Assembly: GCF_000334455.1 (NCBI RefSeq) | Contig: NZ_BANX01000016.1 | Span: 1 to 64,000 of the forward strand | Length of the DNA: 64,000 nt | Source of the DNA: Gordonia soli NBRC 108243 | Lineage (GTDB): Bacteria > Actinomycetota > Actinomycetes > Mycobacteriales > Mycobacteriaceae | Direction of reading: 5' to 3' | In this document: piece after piece, positions 1 through 12,800 of the stretch | How the letters are laid out: every line of letters starts with the position of its first letter | How positions within the stretch are numbered: position 1 is the stretch's first letter | Program-made: the position numbers and the translations under genes | Notes under the pieces: model-generated | Seen by the model: the letters and a program-made list of their open reading frames with translations, nothing else | Databases searched by the model: none | Told to the model about the DNA's origin: nothing

Positions 1-309
1 CAAAAGACCCGATGGTGCGACATACCCGCCACCTACCCATACCGACCTACTTTCAGAAAGAGAACGCGTATTGCCCGTCCGTGATGACCGATACAAAATG
101 TCCGACTGGACAGCGGGTCATAATATTCAGCAATCAAGTGAATAGTGGACCCGAAAGAGCGTGATGTCAACCCAGGCGCACCACGTCTAGAAATCTCCAC
201 TGGATCTCACACGAACTTTTCGAAACCACACTCCAGTCCGTTACCCGATTCTTCGCCGCCCACGTCCGATGTCGAAGGTTCACCCTTCCCCCACATGCGG
301 CCAGCGGCG
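1..309. other. Non-coding flank downstream of the peptide/polysaccharide operon
   Basis: No convincing coding region is visible on either strand; the short open frames here have no recognisable motif or good ribosome-binding site. The stretch lies after the stop codon of the phosphatase gene and probably holds the 3' end of the long transcript. Only a weak 5-bp hairpin (GAAGG/CCTTC around 274-288) is visible, too weak to call a terminator. Confidence 0.5.
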
Positions 310-879
310 CTAATTTCTCTGCACGCGAGCAGCTTTGGATTCGGCGCCGTGTGATTCGACCCAAGAAACGACCACTTCGAGAAGGGGACGGATCTCGGAG
401 AACGTCGACTCAAAACTAGTCCGAGGTCCACCGATCGGATCTGCAATATCAAGTTCAGGATCCGTGGCATCAACCTGCGTGCGAGCGGCGATCGCAGAAT
501 TCAGCGACCCCCACCTCGACAGCTGCACGAACTCTTTCAGAGTAAATATCTTCTTCCACTGAATCGGCGCAATTTGTTGACATCTCGATCGCTGGGATCT
601 GGTGAATGCGAGAACCACATCAGCGGAAGAAATCATCGATGGCGCGAGATAGGATGCGGTGAAGCGGCCACCGCAATGCCCATGTGCTTCCAACACGGCG
701 AGAGTCAGTGGATGCATGGGGCTGCCGTTGCGCGCTGCAGTTCCTGCGCTGTCGAACACCACCGGCAGGGTTCGAGAGACAGCCAGGTCGGTGGCGACCA
801 CCTCCGCCATCGGCGATCTACACAGATTCCCTGTGCACACGAACAGCAGAGACAACGGCGCCGTCACCTCGTCGTTCAT
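310..879 (-). CDS. Low-molecular-weight protein tyrosine phosphatase (Wzb-like)
   Basis: A 189-residue LMW-PTP-family protein expected to remove phosphate from tyrosines. The signature loop is CTGNLCRS near residues 15-22, giving the C-X5-R motif with Cys15 nucleophile and Arg21. The general-acid aspartate sits in DIADPIGG near residues 143-150. The family is usually 140-200 aa, so this is full length. The ATG overlaps the stop of the giant peptide synthetase (ATGA), so it is the last gene of the long operon. Wzb-type phosphatases pair with BY-kinases that control polysaccharide export, and such a kinase lies upstream in the same operon (22501-23991), so that kinase is the likely partner (inference). 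An arsenate-reductase role is less likely because of the DP motif and the context. Confidence 0.9.
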   Translation of the reverse strand: MNDEVTAPLSLLFVCTGNLCRSPMAEVVATDLAVSRTLPVVFDSAGTAARNGSPMHPLTLAVLEAHGHCGGRFTASYLAPSMISSADVVLAFTRSQRSRCQQIAPIQWKKIFTLKEFVQLSRWGSLNSAIAARTQVDATDPELDIADPIGGPRTSFESTFSEIRPLLEVVVSWVESHGAESKAARVQRN

Positions 880-3800
880 CGCTCGACTCCCGAAGCGATT
901 GCGCCCGCCAACATACGCCCCATATCGCGCATCACATCAGGCCGCCCGAAATCGGAATGTGGAGCCGCCACCTGTAGAACGCGTATGGGACCAGAGACGT
1001 AACGCCCCCAACCCGAGGCGATGGTGTTGTCGGCAGCGAAGAAGATCGTGTTTCGTACAACGACCGTCGACGGACGATGGGCCGCCAGCGAATCGATCAG
1101 CTGTGTGATCCACAGACGATGCCGGTCGAGTTCCCGCAGTTCGCTGACAGTGAGCGCACCCGGTTCCACCGGACTCATCCCGAACAACGGTGCTTGAACG
1201 GCAGCCAGTTCTTCAGGCGTGTGCGCGTCCATGAGACACAGCAGCGATACGTGCTCCCCCAGATCCGTTATCTGAGAGGCTATCTCGTGGGCAATGGCGC
1301 CCCCGATCGACCATCCGAGAAGTTGGTACGGGCCCTTGGGTTGACGCGAGCGGATCGCCTCGACGTGAGCCGCGGCAACCGACTGGATTGTGGGCTCGAA
1401 TTCGATTCCGGCCGAACCGGCATCTGGCAGTTGGAGCCCAAGCACCTTCTCATTGGTGAGAACCCCGGCCAACGGTAGGTAGTCCCGCGCCAGTCCCGAC
1501 GCGGGATGCACGCACCAGAGTACGGTGCTCTCGGTATCGGGCCGAGGCTGTCCAGAGCGTCGGCCGAACTTCTCGGATATGTCGACGACGTGTGCCGCCG
1601 CCGATCCGAACAGCCCTTGCTCACCGCGTGCAAGCGATGCGACTTCAGATGGCGTTGATGCACCGAACAGGGCAGACGCAGGAACTCGACATCCGGCACG
1701 TTCGGCGAGCTCAGCACGTAACTCCAATAGCGTCAACGAGTTTCCCCCCGCTGAGAAGAAGTCGTCATCCATCCCGATGTCGACACCCAGAACTTGCGTG
1801 AAGCAGTCGAGCACGGCCGTCTCCAGTTCGTCTCGAGGCCTACGGTCCGAGCGCACCCAGGGCGGCGGTGGAAGCTGATTCGTCGCCAGCTTTCCGGAAC
1901 TCGTTCGCGGTAGACCTGGCACGATCACGATCTGAGCCGGGACCATGTGTCTCGGTAAGAACCGTGCGCATGTTTCCTTGAATTCGCGAGCGTCGATATC
2001 GGTACCGTTCACAGTCACGTATGACACGAGCGCATCTCCCGACTGACTCGGGACGACAACGGTGGCTGCAGCACCGGCGCCCGCGCGGACGAGAACGGTG
2101 TCGACCTCTGCCGGCTCGACTCGCTGTCCGCGGATCTTGATCTGGCGGTCTATGCGGCCACGATGCTCGAGCCCCTCCGCGGTCCAACGCACCAAGTCGC
2201 CTGTGGCGTACCGGCGACGGCCGTTCGGACCGGCGACGAAACGCCGAGCGGTGAGAGCGGCATCCCCCAGGTAACCGCGTGCCAGCGAGTGCCCGGAAAG
2301 AAAGAGTTGCCCCACGGTGCCCGGGGGAACCGGGCGCAGATGAGAATCCAGGATCTCGAGTCCGAAACCTGGAAGCGGAACACCGATCCGAACAGGGCGA
2401 TCTTGGGACACCTCAGCTGTGGTGGCGCACACTGTCGTCTCGGTCGGACCGTATATGTTGACGAGTCGCACCCGCCCGGCCCATCGCTGGGCAAGATGCT
2501 GCGGTAGTCCCTCGCCACCGACGACCACTGTGCGGACATCGGGTAAGTCGTCGACACTCAATGTCGCCAGCACAGACGGTGTTGCGAAGAATGCGGTCAC
2601 CTGCTGCTCACGGAACCATGTGGTCATCTCGCCGCCCCCGATCACCTCAGGCGGCACCACCACCGACGTGGCCCCCGAGATCAGTGGCCACAGAACATCG
2701 AGGATGGTCGCATCGAAGCCCGGGCTCGACGCCATGGCGATTCGGTCGGCTGCGACAGCCGGGAATCGAGTCGCATCCATGAGCCCTGTCAGGCCTTGAT
2801 GCGTGACGCCGACGATGTTCGGGGCTCCGGTCGTACCCGACGTCGTGATCACGTAGGCGAGGGAGTCGGTCCGCACGCGCACCACTTCGTAACGTTGCAA
2901 CTGCGCATCCGAACGAGGAGGTCCCTCGATGTCATTCCGGGTGATCACCATTGCGCGAGTCACTCGCGCAATCTCCGCGATTCGCTCGGTCGGGTATGCA
3001 GTGTCGATGGGGATCACAACGCCCCCGATACGCGTAACCGCCCACAGCGCTACCACCGACTCGATCGATCGCCCTATCGCTATCGCGACACAACGGTGCG
3101 GTCTCACCCCACGATGGATGAGCCCGCGCGCCGCGACGGATACCCAGCGGTCGAGTTCGCGATACGTCAACGTGACGCGGCCGTCGTCGATGGCAGGCGC
3201 GTCCGGACGCGCGACTATCTGCGCGTCCAGCAAGTCGCCCAGAAGTCTGTCCTCTGATGAGACAGACTGCTCAACGGTCTCGATTTCGTCATCGAGACGC
3301 ACATCTATCGCTGCCGCGGCCCGACCCGGATCACCCGCCACTATCTCCAAGCAACGACTGAGCCGTCGTCGGAATCTTCCGATCTGTCCCTCCGTGAGAA
3401 GGCCGCGTGCGAAGAGAAGGCGAATGCGCCATGTGCCGCCCTCCCGGACCACAGTCACCTGCAGTTCGAATTCCTTTGACGAGGATCGCATCTCGTCGAG
3501 GTCATCTCGCAGCGGGACTGTGGCACCGCTGTCGTCGACCACGCTGAACATCACCCGCGTCAGCGGGTGATGATCCTTGTGCCGTTCCACCCCGAGATGG
3601 TCGATCACATCAGCGAACAGGACGGTGCAGTGATCCATCGCGGCGACATCACGGTCACGGATCGAGGTGATCAGGTCGGAGATCGTCATGTCCGTGGTGA
3701 AGCGAGAGCGCAAGACGACCGTGTTCACGAACATGCCCACGATCTCCCGGATGTCCGGATGCACGCGCAATGACACGGGGGTCGCGATGAGGACGTCGTC

Positions 3801-6800
3801 GGTGCCCAGGTGCGCCGACAGGCACATCGCAAGTGCAGCGTGAAAGACGTGGAACCGCGACGCGCGGTGCACGCGAGCTGTTCGCCCCACCGCGACGGAC
3901 AGCTCGTCATCGACATCGATGACAGCCCATTCGATTCCGTTCGCGCTCGGCCGTACTGATGGGTCACGTTCGAGCGATGAGTTGGGGGGCACGTCATCCA
4001 GCGCCTGACGCCAGTACTCGAGGTCCGCCGGTCGATTACGGTGGGCCAGTTCAGTGATCCACCTCGCGGCCTGTGCGTATCCCACGTTGGGCGCAGGCAA
4101 CTCTGCGCCGGACAACAGCGCTGCCAGGTCACGGCGCATGATGGCCGCCGACTCTCCGTCAGCAGAGATGTGGTGAACGAGCATCACCACCCCGCTGACC
4201 GTCGGTTGCGCTCCGGCCGAGCCGGACTCGCGTGTGACGATCCACACCATAACTGGCGGCTCGTTGTCGAGTCGGGCCGGCCTGGCCATTGCAACTGCCA
4301 GTTCCTCCATCGCGCGACTCTCCGGTACGAGCATCGGATCTGCGCTCCAGTGGGCATGGTGATACTGACGAGGTTCTGTGAACGACGGGTAGCTCATCTG
4401 CAGTGCGTGATGGCGTGAGACCAGCGACGAAACCGCAGACCGCGCGTCGTCCACCGAGCACCCACCAGCAGCGGCCACTGCGAGTGGTACCCAACGAGGG
4501 ACCAGAGGATAGAGACCGGACAACACCCACATCTGCCGCTGCGGTGGCACCATGGGCACTTGTTCGAGACCGACTGCGTAGCTCGAGGGAGCCGAACCTG
4601 TCGCTGTCGCGGTTACGGTCCCCCGAGTGAGCAAACGCGTAGCGAGTTCGGCCGGTGTGGCGGAATCGAATACATCGCGGACAGCGACGTCGAAACCGTC
4701 GGCTCTCAGAATCGTCACCATACGAGTCGCCGAAAGCGAAGTACCACCGATTGCGAAGAAGTCATCATCGAGGCCTACGGTTCCGCGGGCGCCACCGACG
4801 GCTGCGGCCATCGCGTCCGCAATCGTAATCGCCGATTTCATGACTTCGGTCGTCACAGCACCGGATCGGCCCGTCTGAGCATCGGGAGGCTCTGCTGTCG
4901 TCGGTTGCCCGGGGAAGCCGTGGACGCTGTCCGGTACCACTGCATCGTTTGCCGGATTCGCCTCGAGATCGCCCCGCGGAAATGCGCTCTGCGGAGCTTC
5001 TGCCCCTGCCAGCATGGTGACGAGCTCGCCGACGACAGCTTCGGCCCTGGCGCCGGAGACTCGTGTGGAGTGAATGACTCCGAGATGGGCACACCCGTCC
5101 GCATCGCGCGACAGGACAACTTCCAGGTCATACTTGGCGCTCACACCGTCGATCGACCGCGTGTCCAGTTCTCCTGTGAGCGAGCCGTGATCCAGGTACG
5201 CCCGCATCTGATCGATCGGGAGCACATCCTGATGGACGAGTAGAACCGAGATCAGCGGGTCCCCGGCCACGCCACGTGCCGGTGCCACCAGTCCGGCCAC
5301 GGCGTCGTACGGCACTTCAGCGTGGGCGGCGGCGGTGAGGTTGACATCACGAGCGACGTGCACAGCATCGACGACCTTCGACGCCGGAGCGATCCGAGTT
5401 CGTAAGGCGAGTGTGTTCACGAACATTCCGACCACACGGTCCCACCGCGAATCGGTTCGACCGTGGGTCGGAACCCCGATCACAACGTCGTCCCGCCCTG
5501 TCAATCTGCTCAGCAGGACCGCCAGCGCGGCATGCACGATGTGGAACACAGTGCTCGACTCGGCCTCGGCGAGTCGAGCAACCGAATCCATGAGCGCGTT
5601 TCCGAGTCGCCGTGTTGTGCGCCCGCCCAACTGGTCACCACCGGTCCGTGGACTCAGATCAGCGATCGGAATCGGCGCCGGAGCGTCCTCGAGAACTCGC
5701 GACCAGTGCTCCAACTCGTACGCGAAACGGCTGCTCGGATCAGAAGGATTGCCCAAACGCTCACGAAGCCACCGTGAGTAGTCCAGGTAGTCGAGCGGCG
5801 GCTCACCGGCGTCCCATGCATCGCCGCACGCTTCGCTGAGATCCTCCATCAGGACTCGCATGGACCAGCCGTCGACAGCCACGTGATGCAAGACGATGAC
5901 CAACACGTACTCTGCATCGGAGCGGACGAGACTTGCACGAAAGGCCGGGCCTCGGGCGAGGTCGAACGGGGTAGTGACCCGCTTGGCCACCTCGGTGTCC
6001 GCTGATCCGGCATCGACCTCCACCACTTCGAAATCCACAGTCCATTGTTCAATGGCCTCTTGCACCGGCCCCTCAGCCGTGTCCGGGTACGCCATCCGCA
6101 GACTCACGTGCCGCTCGACTACCCTTTCGACGGCACGCCGGAGGCGAGTGGGGTCGACATGTCCGCTCAGATGTAGCACCACCGGCACGTGATAGGCACT
6201 CGACTGCGGCGCGATCCGATGGTGAATCCACAGGCGCTGCTGCGGAAACGCCAGCGGCACTGGTCCGGAGTACGTTTCATGGACCGGCGCGGGAGCGTCG
6301 ATCGTGCTGAGTGATGCGGAAAGGAGACCTGCCAATTCAGCGAGAGTGCGATGCTCGAAGACTGCGGATACGGGAATGTCCACGCCCGACAGCTCTCTCA
6401 GTCGTCCTGCAACCCTCGTCGCGGACAGAGACGTCCCCCCATGTCCGAAGAAGTCTGACTGGTTGGTGATCTCGGAGATCGGGCGGTCCAGCATCTCCGA
6501 CCACACTTGCGCTACTAGAGACTCGGATGGAGTGCATGGAGCGGCTGACGGAGGTCCGGCAAATGAGGGGGCCGGTAGTGCACGTCGATCGACTTTGCCG
6601 TGTCTACCGATCGGAAGTTGCTCGACGATGGTCACCGCCGACGGAACAATCGAGCGCGGCAGAATGTTTCGTAGCTCGCTTCGAATCTGATGGGGGGTGA
6701 TCGCAGCTGACTCGTCGAGTACCACCCAACTTGCCAGTACTTGGTCTCCACTATGGGCCGTGTGAACATCGGTGACTGATGCCCGCACACCTGAGACATC

Positions 6801-9800
6801 AGATAACGCGGCGTCGATCTCGCCAGGCTCCAATCGAATTCCGTTGATCTTGATCTGGGAGTCCAACCGCCCTCGTATGACCAGACGCCCACTCGCCTCC
6901 CTGTACACCAGATCTCCGGTTCGGTACATCCGTCGGCCGCTACGCCCGGGATGGGGCACGAAGGATGCTGCGGTCTTCGCAGACATGCCCGCATACCCGC
7001 GGGCCAGTGCGGGTCCGGCGACGTAGAGCTCACCAATCGTGTAATCGGGAACGGGCCGCAACCGGCGATCCAATACCAGCACCTCCACACCACCGACAGG
7101 CGTCCCTATCGAGATCTCGCGCCCCGGGCCGGTGCCCGAGTCGACCACGTTCGCTGCAGTCACGGCAATGGTGGTCTCGGAGGGGCCGTAGAAGTTGACC
7201 AGCCGGACCCGCGACGACCACATCGATGACGACCGGGGTGGCAGCTTCTCTCCCCCGACGACCACTCGACTGACAGTGCCTACCGACTCTGGGGTGAGTG
7301 TCGCAAGCACTCCCGGTGTTGTCATCAGGACTTCGACCGACTCCTGGGTGATCAGGTCGGCCAATTCGTGGCCCCCGACTGTGTCGTGTGGGCAGATCAC
7401 CAGCGTCGAGCCGGCCACCGCGGCCGGCACGACCCCGATGAGGTGCGCGTCGAAGGTGTTTGCATATGTGTGCATCACCCGCACGCCGACCGACAATCCG
7501 GCTCGGTCGACGGCGGCACCGATCACCCCGACCAAACCGCGATGGGTGACAGCCACGGGTTTGGGTGCACCCGTCGTACCCGAGGTGAAGACCAGATAGG
7601 CGACATCATCCATCCGCACAGTTCGCACACGATCGCGCTCGTAGAACAGCTCGCCAGATCTCTCGGTATCGGGATCTGACTTCGCCCAGTCGATTTCCAT
7701 CGTCTCGATCGCACACTCGGCCGGTCGCTCGCCGTTGTACAGCAGCAGCGCAGCACCCACTGCATCAATCATGCTTCTGCGACGTGCCTCGGGCTCACCA
7801 GGTTCGATCGATACGAACGCGGCCCCGGCAAACGCGACCCCCCATTCTCCGATGACCGACCAGACCGATCGGTGCATGTTGAGCACGACGACATCACCGG
7901 CGCCGACACCACGTGCCGCCAATCGGCGCGCCACGTGGCTAGCGAGGGCTGCCAGGTCGCGATAACTGATCGATCGACCGAAACCCGATACGCGATTGCG
8001 TATGTCGATCACCGCGAGGGCGTCTGGGTCCACGTTCAGTGCGCGTCGCAGCAGATGGCCACAAGTCGCCGGCGCCGGATCGGTGTTCGCCTCGTCTCGA
8101 GGCGCCGAAAAGACAACATCGGTCCCCACCAACAGGTCCGCGGCAGGACGATCAGGGGCAGCGACTGCCGACGCGAGTAGCACGATCACCGAGTCCACGA
8201 GTTCTCTAGCCCGGTGCTCGTCGACCGATCGCTCGTCCGTGGTGAGCGTCAGATTCAGCCGATGGCCGTCGTTGTAGACAGCGAAATCGAGCCCGTACAG
8301 AGGCAGGGTCCGTGCAAAATCCTCGTCCCGGACTTCGCCCCGTAGATCAAGTTGACCGAGCACCACATCGAACAATGGTCGTCCAGCGGCCGTTCGTTCC
8401 GGGTCCGCGATGGTGGCTATCTCCACGGCAGGCAGACCTGCGTGAGCGAATGCATCTGCGTCGCGCGCGGTGACACATTCGAGCAGTTCTCGGAATGGGC
8501 GTTCCAGATCGATATGCGTGCGTAAGGGAATCGCCTGCGCGAAAAGTCCTACCGCCCCGGCGAGTTGATCGACAGTCCGGGCAGACATAGCAGTCCCGAC
8601 CACCACGTCGTCGTGACCGGTGGACCGCGCCAACACGGCCGCGAGAGCGGTATGGACGATGACGAAAACAGTCGTGTGAGACGCTGCGGCCAGTTCGGTG
8701 AGCCGGGTCGTCGCATCCTCGTCGAGACTCCGGTGTATCCGGCGGGCACCCGCCACTGTCCGAGACGCCGTCACGTTCAATCGGAAGCCGGGAACGCTAC
8801 CTGCATCGATCGGGGTGCGGAAGACTTCCTGCCAGAAGTCGACATCGGAATCGTGCCGCAGTGCCGCGACGTGTCGTCGCCACAGGGTGTACTGCCGGTA
8901 GTCGACGCGCCGACGTGACGGCTGCCAGAGTCCTGGAGACGCAACGATGTCGAGCTCGAGCGCTTCGCGGAACTCCCGCCGCAATACGTCGACCGAAGCG
9001 CCGTCGACAGCGATGTGATGCATGACGGTCAACAGGTGCCGCTGGCCGAGAGCATCGCGAACGAGGCGTATCCGCCAGGGCATCTCGCGAGCGATGTCGA
9101 TAGGGTTGATCAGCACTTTCAGTGCAGAATCAACGTCGTCCACCTTGGTCGACAGCACATCGACCTCGCCCATCTGCAGTGCAAGGTCGGTAGACCACAG
9201 GTGCTGGAGAGGTCTGCCACGGACCTCGGGATAGGTGGTGCGCAGCATTTCGTGCCTGCCGATCAGCATTCGAACGCCCGCAACCACGCGCCGGGTGTCG
9301 ACCTCTTCTGGAATCGAGATACTTGCCGCCAACACGTGCGATGTCGACCCAGGATCGGTACGCCACCGTAACCACAGGTCTTCCTGCTCCGGGGACAACG
9401 GCATGTCATCCGGTTCGGTGCGGTAGTCGACGATCGAGGGCAGCGGCACGTACTCCACTGTCGCCGAAGCACGTCGTGACTCGTCCAGCAGTTCAGCCAG
9501 CGACTGCACTGTGGGAGAACGGAAGATGTCGGCTACAGATACCCGAGCACCGCCATCGGACGACAACACGGCGGCCAGCCTCGCAGCGGACAACGACGTG
9601 CCGCCGAGGGCGAAGAAATTGGAGTCACCGCTATGTACGCTCGGAGCCTCCAACAGCGCCTCGAAAGCGGTCGCGACGACACGCTCGGTGGATGTCATCG
9701 CTCTTGTCACAGTCACTGGTTCCGAGACAATGTCGAGAAGCGCGTGGCGATCGAGCTTTCCTGTGCCGGTCAGCGGCCATTCATCGACCACGATCACACG

Positions 9801-12800
9801 ACTCGGGATCGCGTGCACTGGCAGGTGTTGTACGCAGAGGCTCTCGAGTTCCTTTTCATCGAGGCGCACGCGCTCGTGGTCAGATCCCGCCGAGGTGACG
9901 AACGCAACCACGGAATCGTCGCCATGGCCGTTGGTTCGCACCAACACCTTGACATCTGCGACTTCGGGTCGCCTTGCAAGCACAGCCGCGATCTCATCGA
10001 GCTCAAGGCGGTGACCTCGCAACTGGACTTGGGCGTCCAATCTACCCAGGTACTCGAATGTGTTGGAACCCAGCCGCCGGACACTGTCGCCGGTGGCGTA
10101 CATGCGGCCGTATCCCCACGGCGCGTCCCGAAATCGGCTCTGTTCCGCACCGACCCGACCGCCATCTGTTCCCTCGTCGAGATAACCCGCGGAAACCTGG
10201 TCACCGGCGACGAACAGTTCGCCACGCGCGCCCACGGGCAATTCACGCTGCCGCTCATCGAGCACCGCGAGCCAGACCCCGTCCAGCGGTGCGCCGATGA
10301 CACTACGATCGTCGTTCACATCGACGCGCGTAGAGGTGAGGTGCACCGTCGTCTCCGTGATGCCATACATGTTGGTCATCACCACCAGTGGGTGGCGTCT
10401 CATCCACCGTCGGATCGACGCAGTCGACAGCTCCTCTCCGCCGAAAACTATGTGCCGGAGTGACTCCAACCTCGCATCGGTCGAGCGGGCTATCAACGGG
10501 TCGGTAAGTCTGCTGAAAGCGCTGGGAGTCTGACTCAACACGCTGACCTGTCTGCGCGATATGAGCTCGGAGAACAACATGGGGTCGCGCGCGGTCTCCC
10601 GGTCCACGACGACCAGATGCCCTCCGGTTACAAGACACCCGAAGATCTCCCATACCGAGAAGTCGAACGCCGACGAGTGAGACCATGTCCACACATCGGT
10701 ATGGTCGACCTCGACGGAGTCCAGTGCGGCACCGATCATTGCCGACAGATTCGAGCGGGTGACCACCACTCCCTTGGGTTGTCCGGACGACCCCGACGTG
10801 AAGATGACGTAGGCCTCGACTTCGCCCGGTGACAGGAGAGCTGACCTGCACCTTGTTGCGGTCGGCGCGATCCGTGCCTCCACTCCGTCGGTTCCAGTGA
10901 TCACACCCAAAGCCCCCGACAATCGCAGAATCTGTTCGACCCGGGCCGGCGGATTGCTCGGATCGACAGGGACATAGGCGATTCCACGAGACAGTACGGC
11001 CAAGATCGCGACAATCGCCTCCACTCGAGGTGGCATGAGAACTGCAAGTCGATCGCCCGGCCCGAAGCCCGCATCCGCAAGAGTGACGGCGAACCGGTCG
11101 ACAGCATCGATCATCTGTTGATAGGTCAAGGACCGGACACCGTCACTGACGGCGTCCGCCGCCGGCCTCGACCGGGCGTGCGAACGAATCGCTCCGATTG
11201 GCTCGACGGGTTCGGTGGTCCGCCGCTTCGGGGGCCGAAGCGGCTCGGACCCGAATGCGACGAGATCCAGCGGATCGTTCGGATCCGCCGTGCCGAGCCG
11301 AGCCACGACGTCGATGAACACGTCGAGCATCGAACCGGCCGCGGTCACATCAACCAGCTCGTGCGCAACAGTCAAGGTCACGGACATGTCGGAGTCACCG
11401 CCGTTGTCGGTCACCGTCAGTTCGATCGGTACACGTGCGTGACCCACACGAATGGGCACTTGTTTGCGCACGCTTGCGTCCACGGGTTCCCATGCCACAG
11501 TCTGATCGCCGAACGAGAGGAGCACATCAAGGTATGGCGCGCGTCGGGGCAGCCGCTCTGGCTCCACAGCCGCGATCATTCCGGAGTATCCGATGACCGA
11601 GTGGCGCTCGGAGTCGACCGTTGAGTAGACGGACTCTGTTATCGCCTCTCCGAGAGTGCGTTTCTTGAGCTCTGTGCTTCTCAGGAGGAGTGTTCGGACG
11701 AACATGCCGACTCGCTTGAGGTCGTCCGAGGTGGTTCGTCCACTGCTCGGCACGCCGATAACCACGTCACCACAATCGGAGAACCGCGCCACCGTGACCG
11801 CCCAGGCCACATGGACGGCATGGAACACGTGCGCATCCAATGATCTGGTGAGGTTCGCCAGCGCGTCCCGGACTTCTGCAGGCAGCGTCCGGTCCAGATA
11901 AGTCCCCGGCTGGGCATCACCCTCATCAGTCGACCTGACTGCCGGCGAGGGCAGGTCGATGTATGGCGGAGCACCTTTCAGTCGACGACGCCAGTACTGT
12001 CTGGCAACACGATGCTCATCTTCGGTCGGTGCTGCGGCGCCGCCAACGTTCACCGACATTGTCTCCGGGAGTTCGGATTCGGTCGACGTCTCCGCGGCGC
12101 CGTCGATCTGGGACCGAAGGACGAATTCAAAATCTTGCAACAAGATCTGCGCCGACCACGCATCAACCGCGACATGGTGGGCCACCACCAAGAGCGACAC
12201 GTCATCTCCAGAGGACATGACAGCTGCGCGCCACGGCAACTCACGACTCAGGTCGAACGGGCGTCGCGAATAGTCCTCGACGAATTCGTCGGCGGCATCG
12301 ATCGACGTAGCGGAATGCGAATCGACGATCTGCAACCGCGAATGAAGTTCCGCCCCTGACAATTCGCGGGCCGTCGGGTAGCCGTCTCGATCCTCGAAGA
12401 CAGTGCGCAATGGAGCGTGTCGATACACGAGACGATTCAACGCGCGATGAACATCGCTGGCAGTGAAGCCCCTTCGCACGTGCATCAGGGTGGGTAGGTG
12501 ATAGACGGCGTTGTTAGGGGCGACCCGGTTCAGTAGCCAGATCTCGTGTTGCTGCGGTCTGATCCACTCCTCCGGAAGGGTCACACCATCCAGTCGGCCA
12601 GCGAGATTCACGCTTCCGTGAGCCGAGCTGATGAGATCAACTACTGCCGCGAGATCTACCGCCTCGGCGAGGTCCCGGACTCGCACAGGCTTCTCTATGC
12701 GATCCGCGAGCGCCAACGAGATGTGCATGAGACTGACCGAATTCACGCCGAGATCGAGGAGTCGATCCGAGGGCCGGAGATCCTCGACCGATACGTCGAC

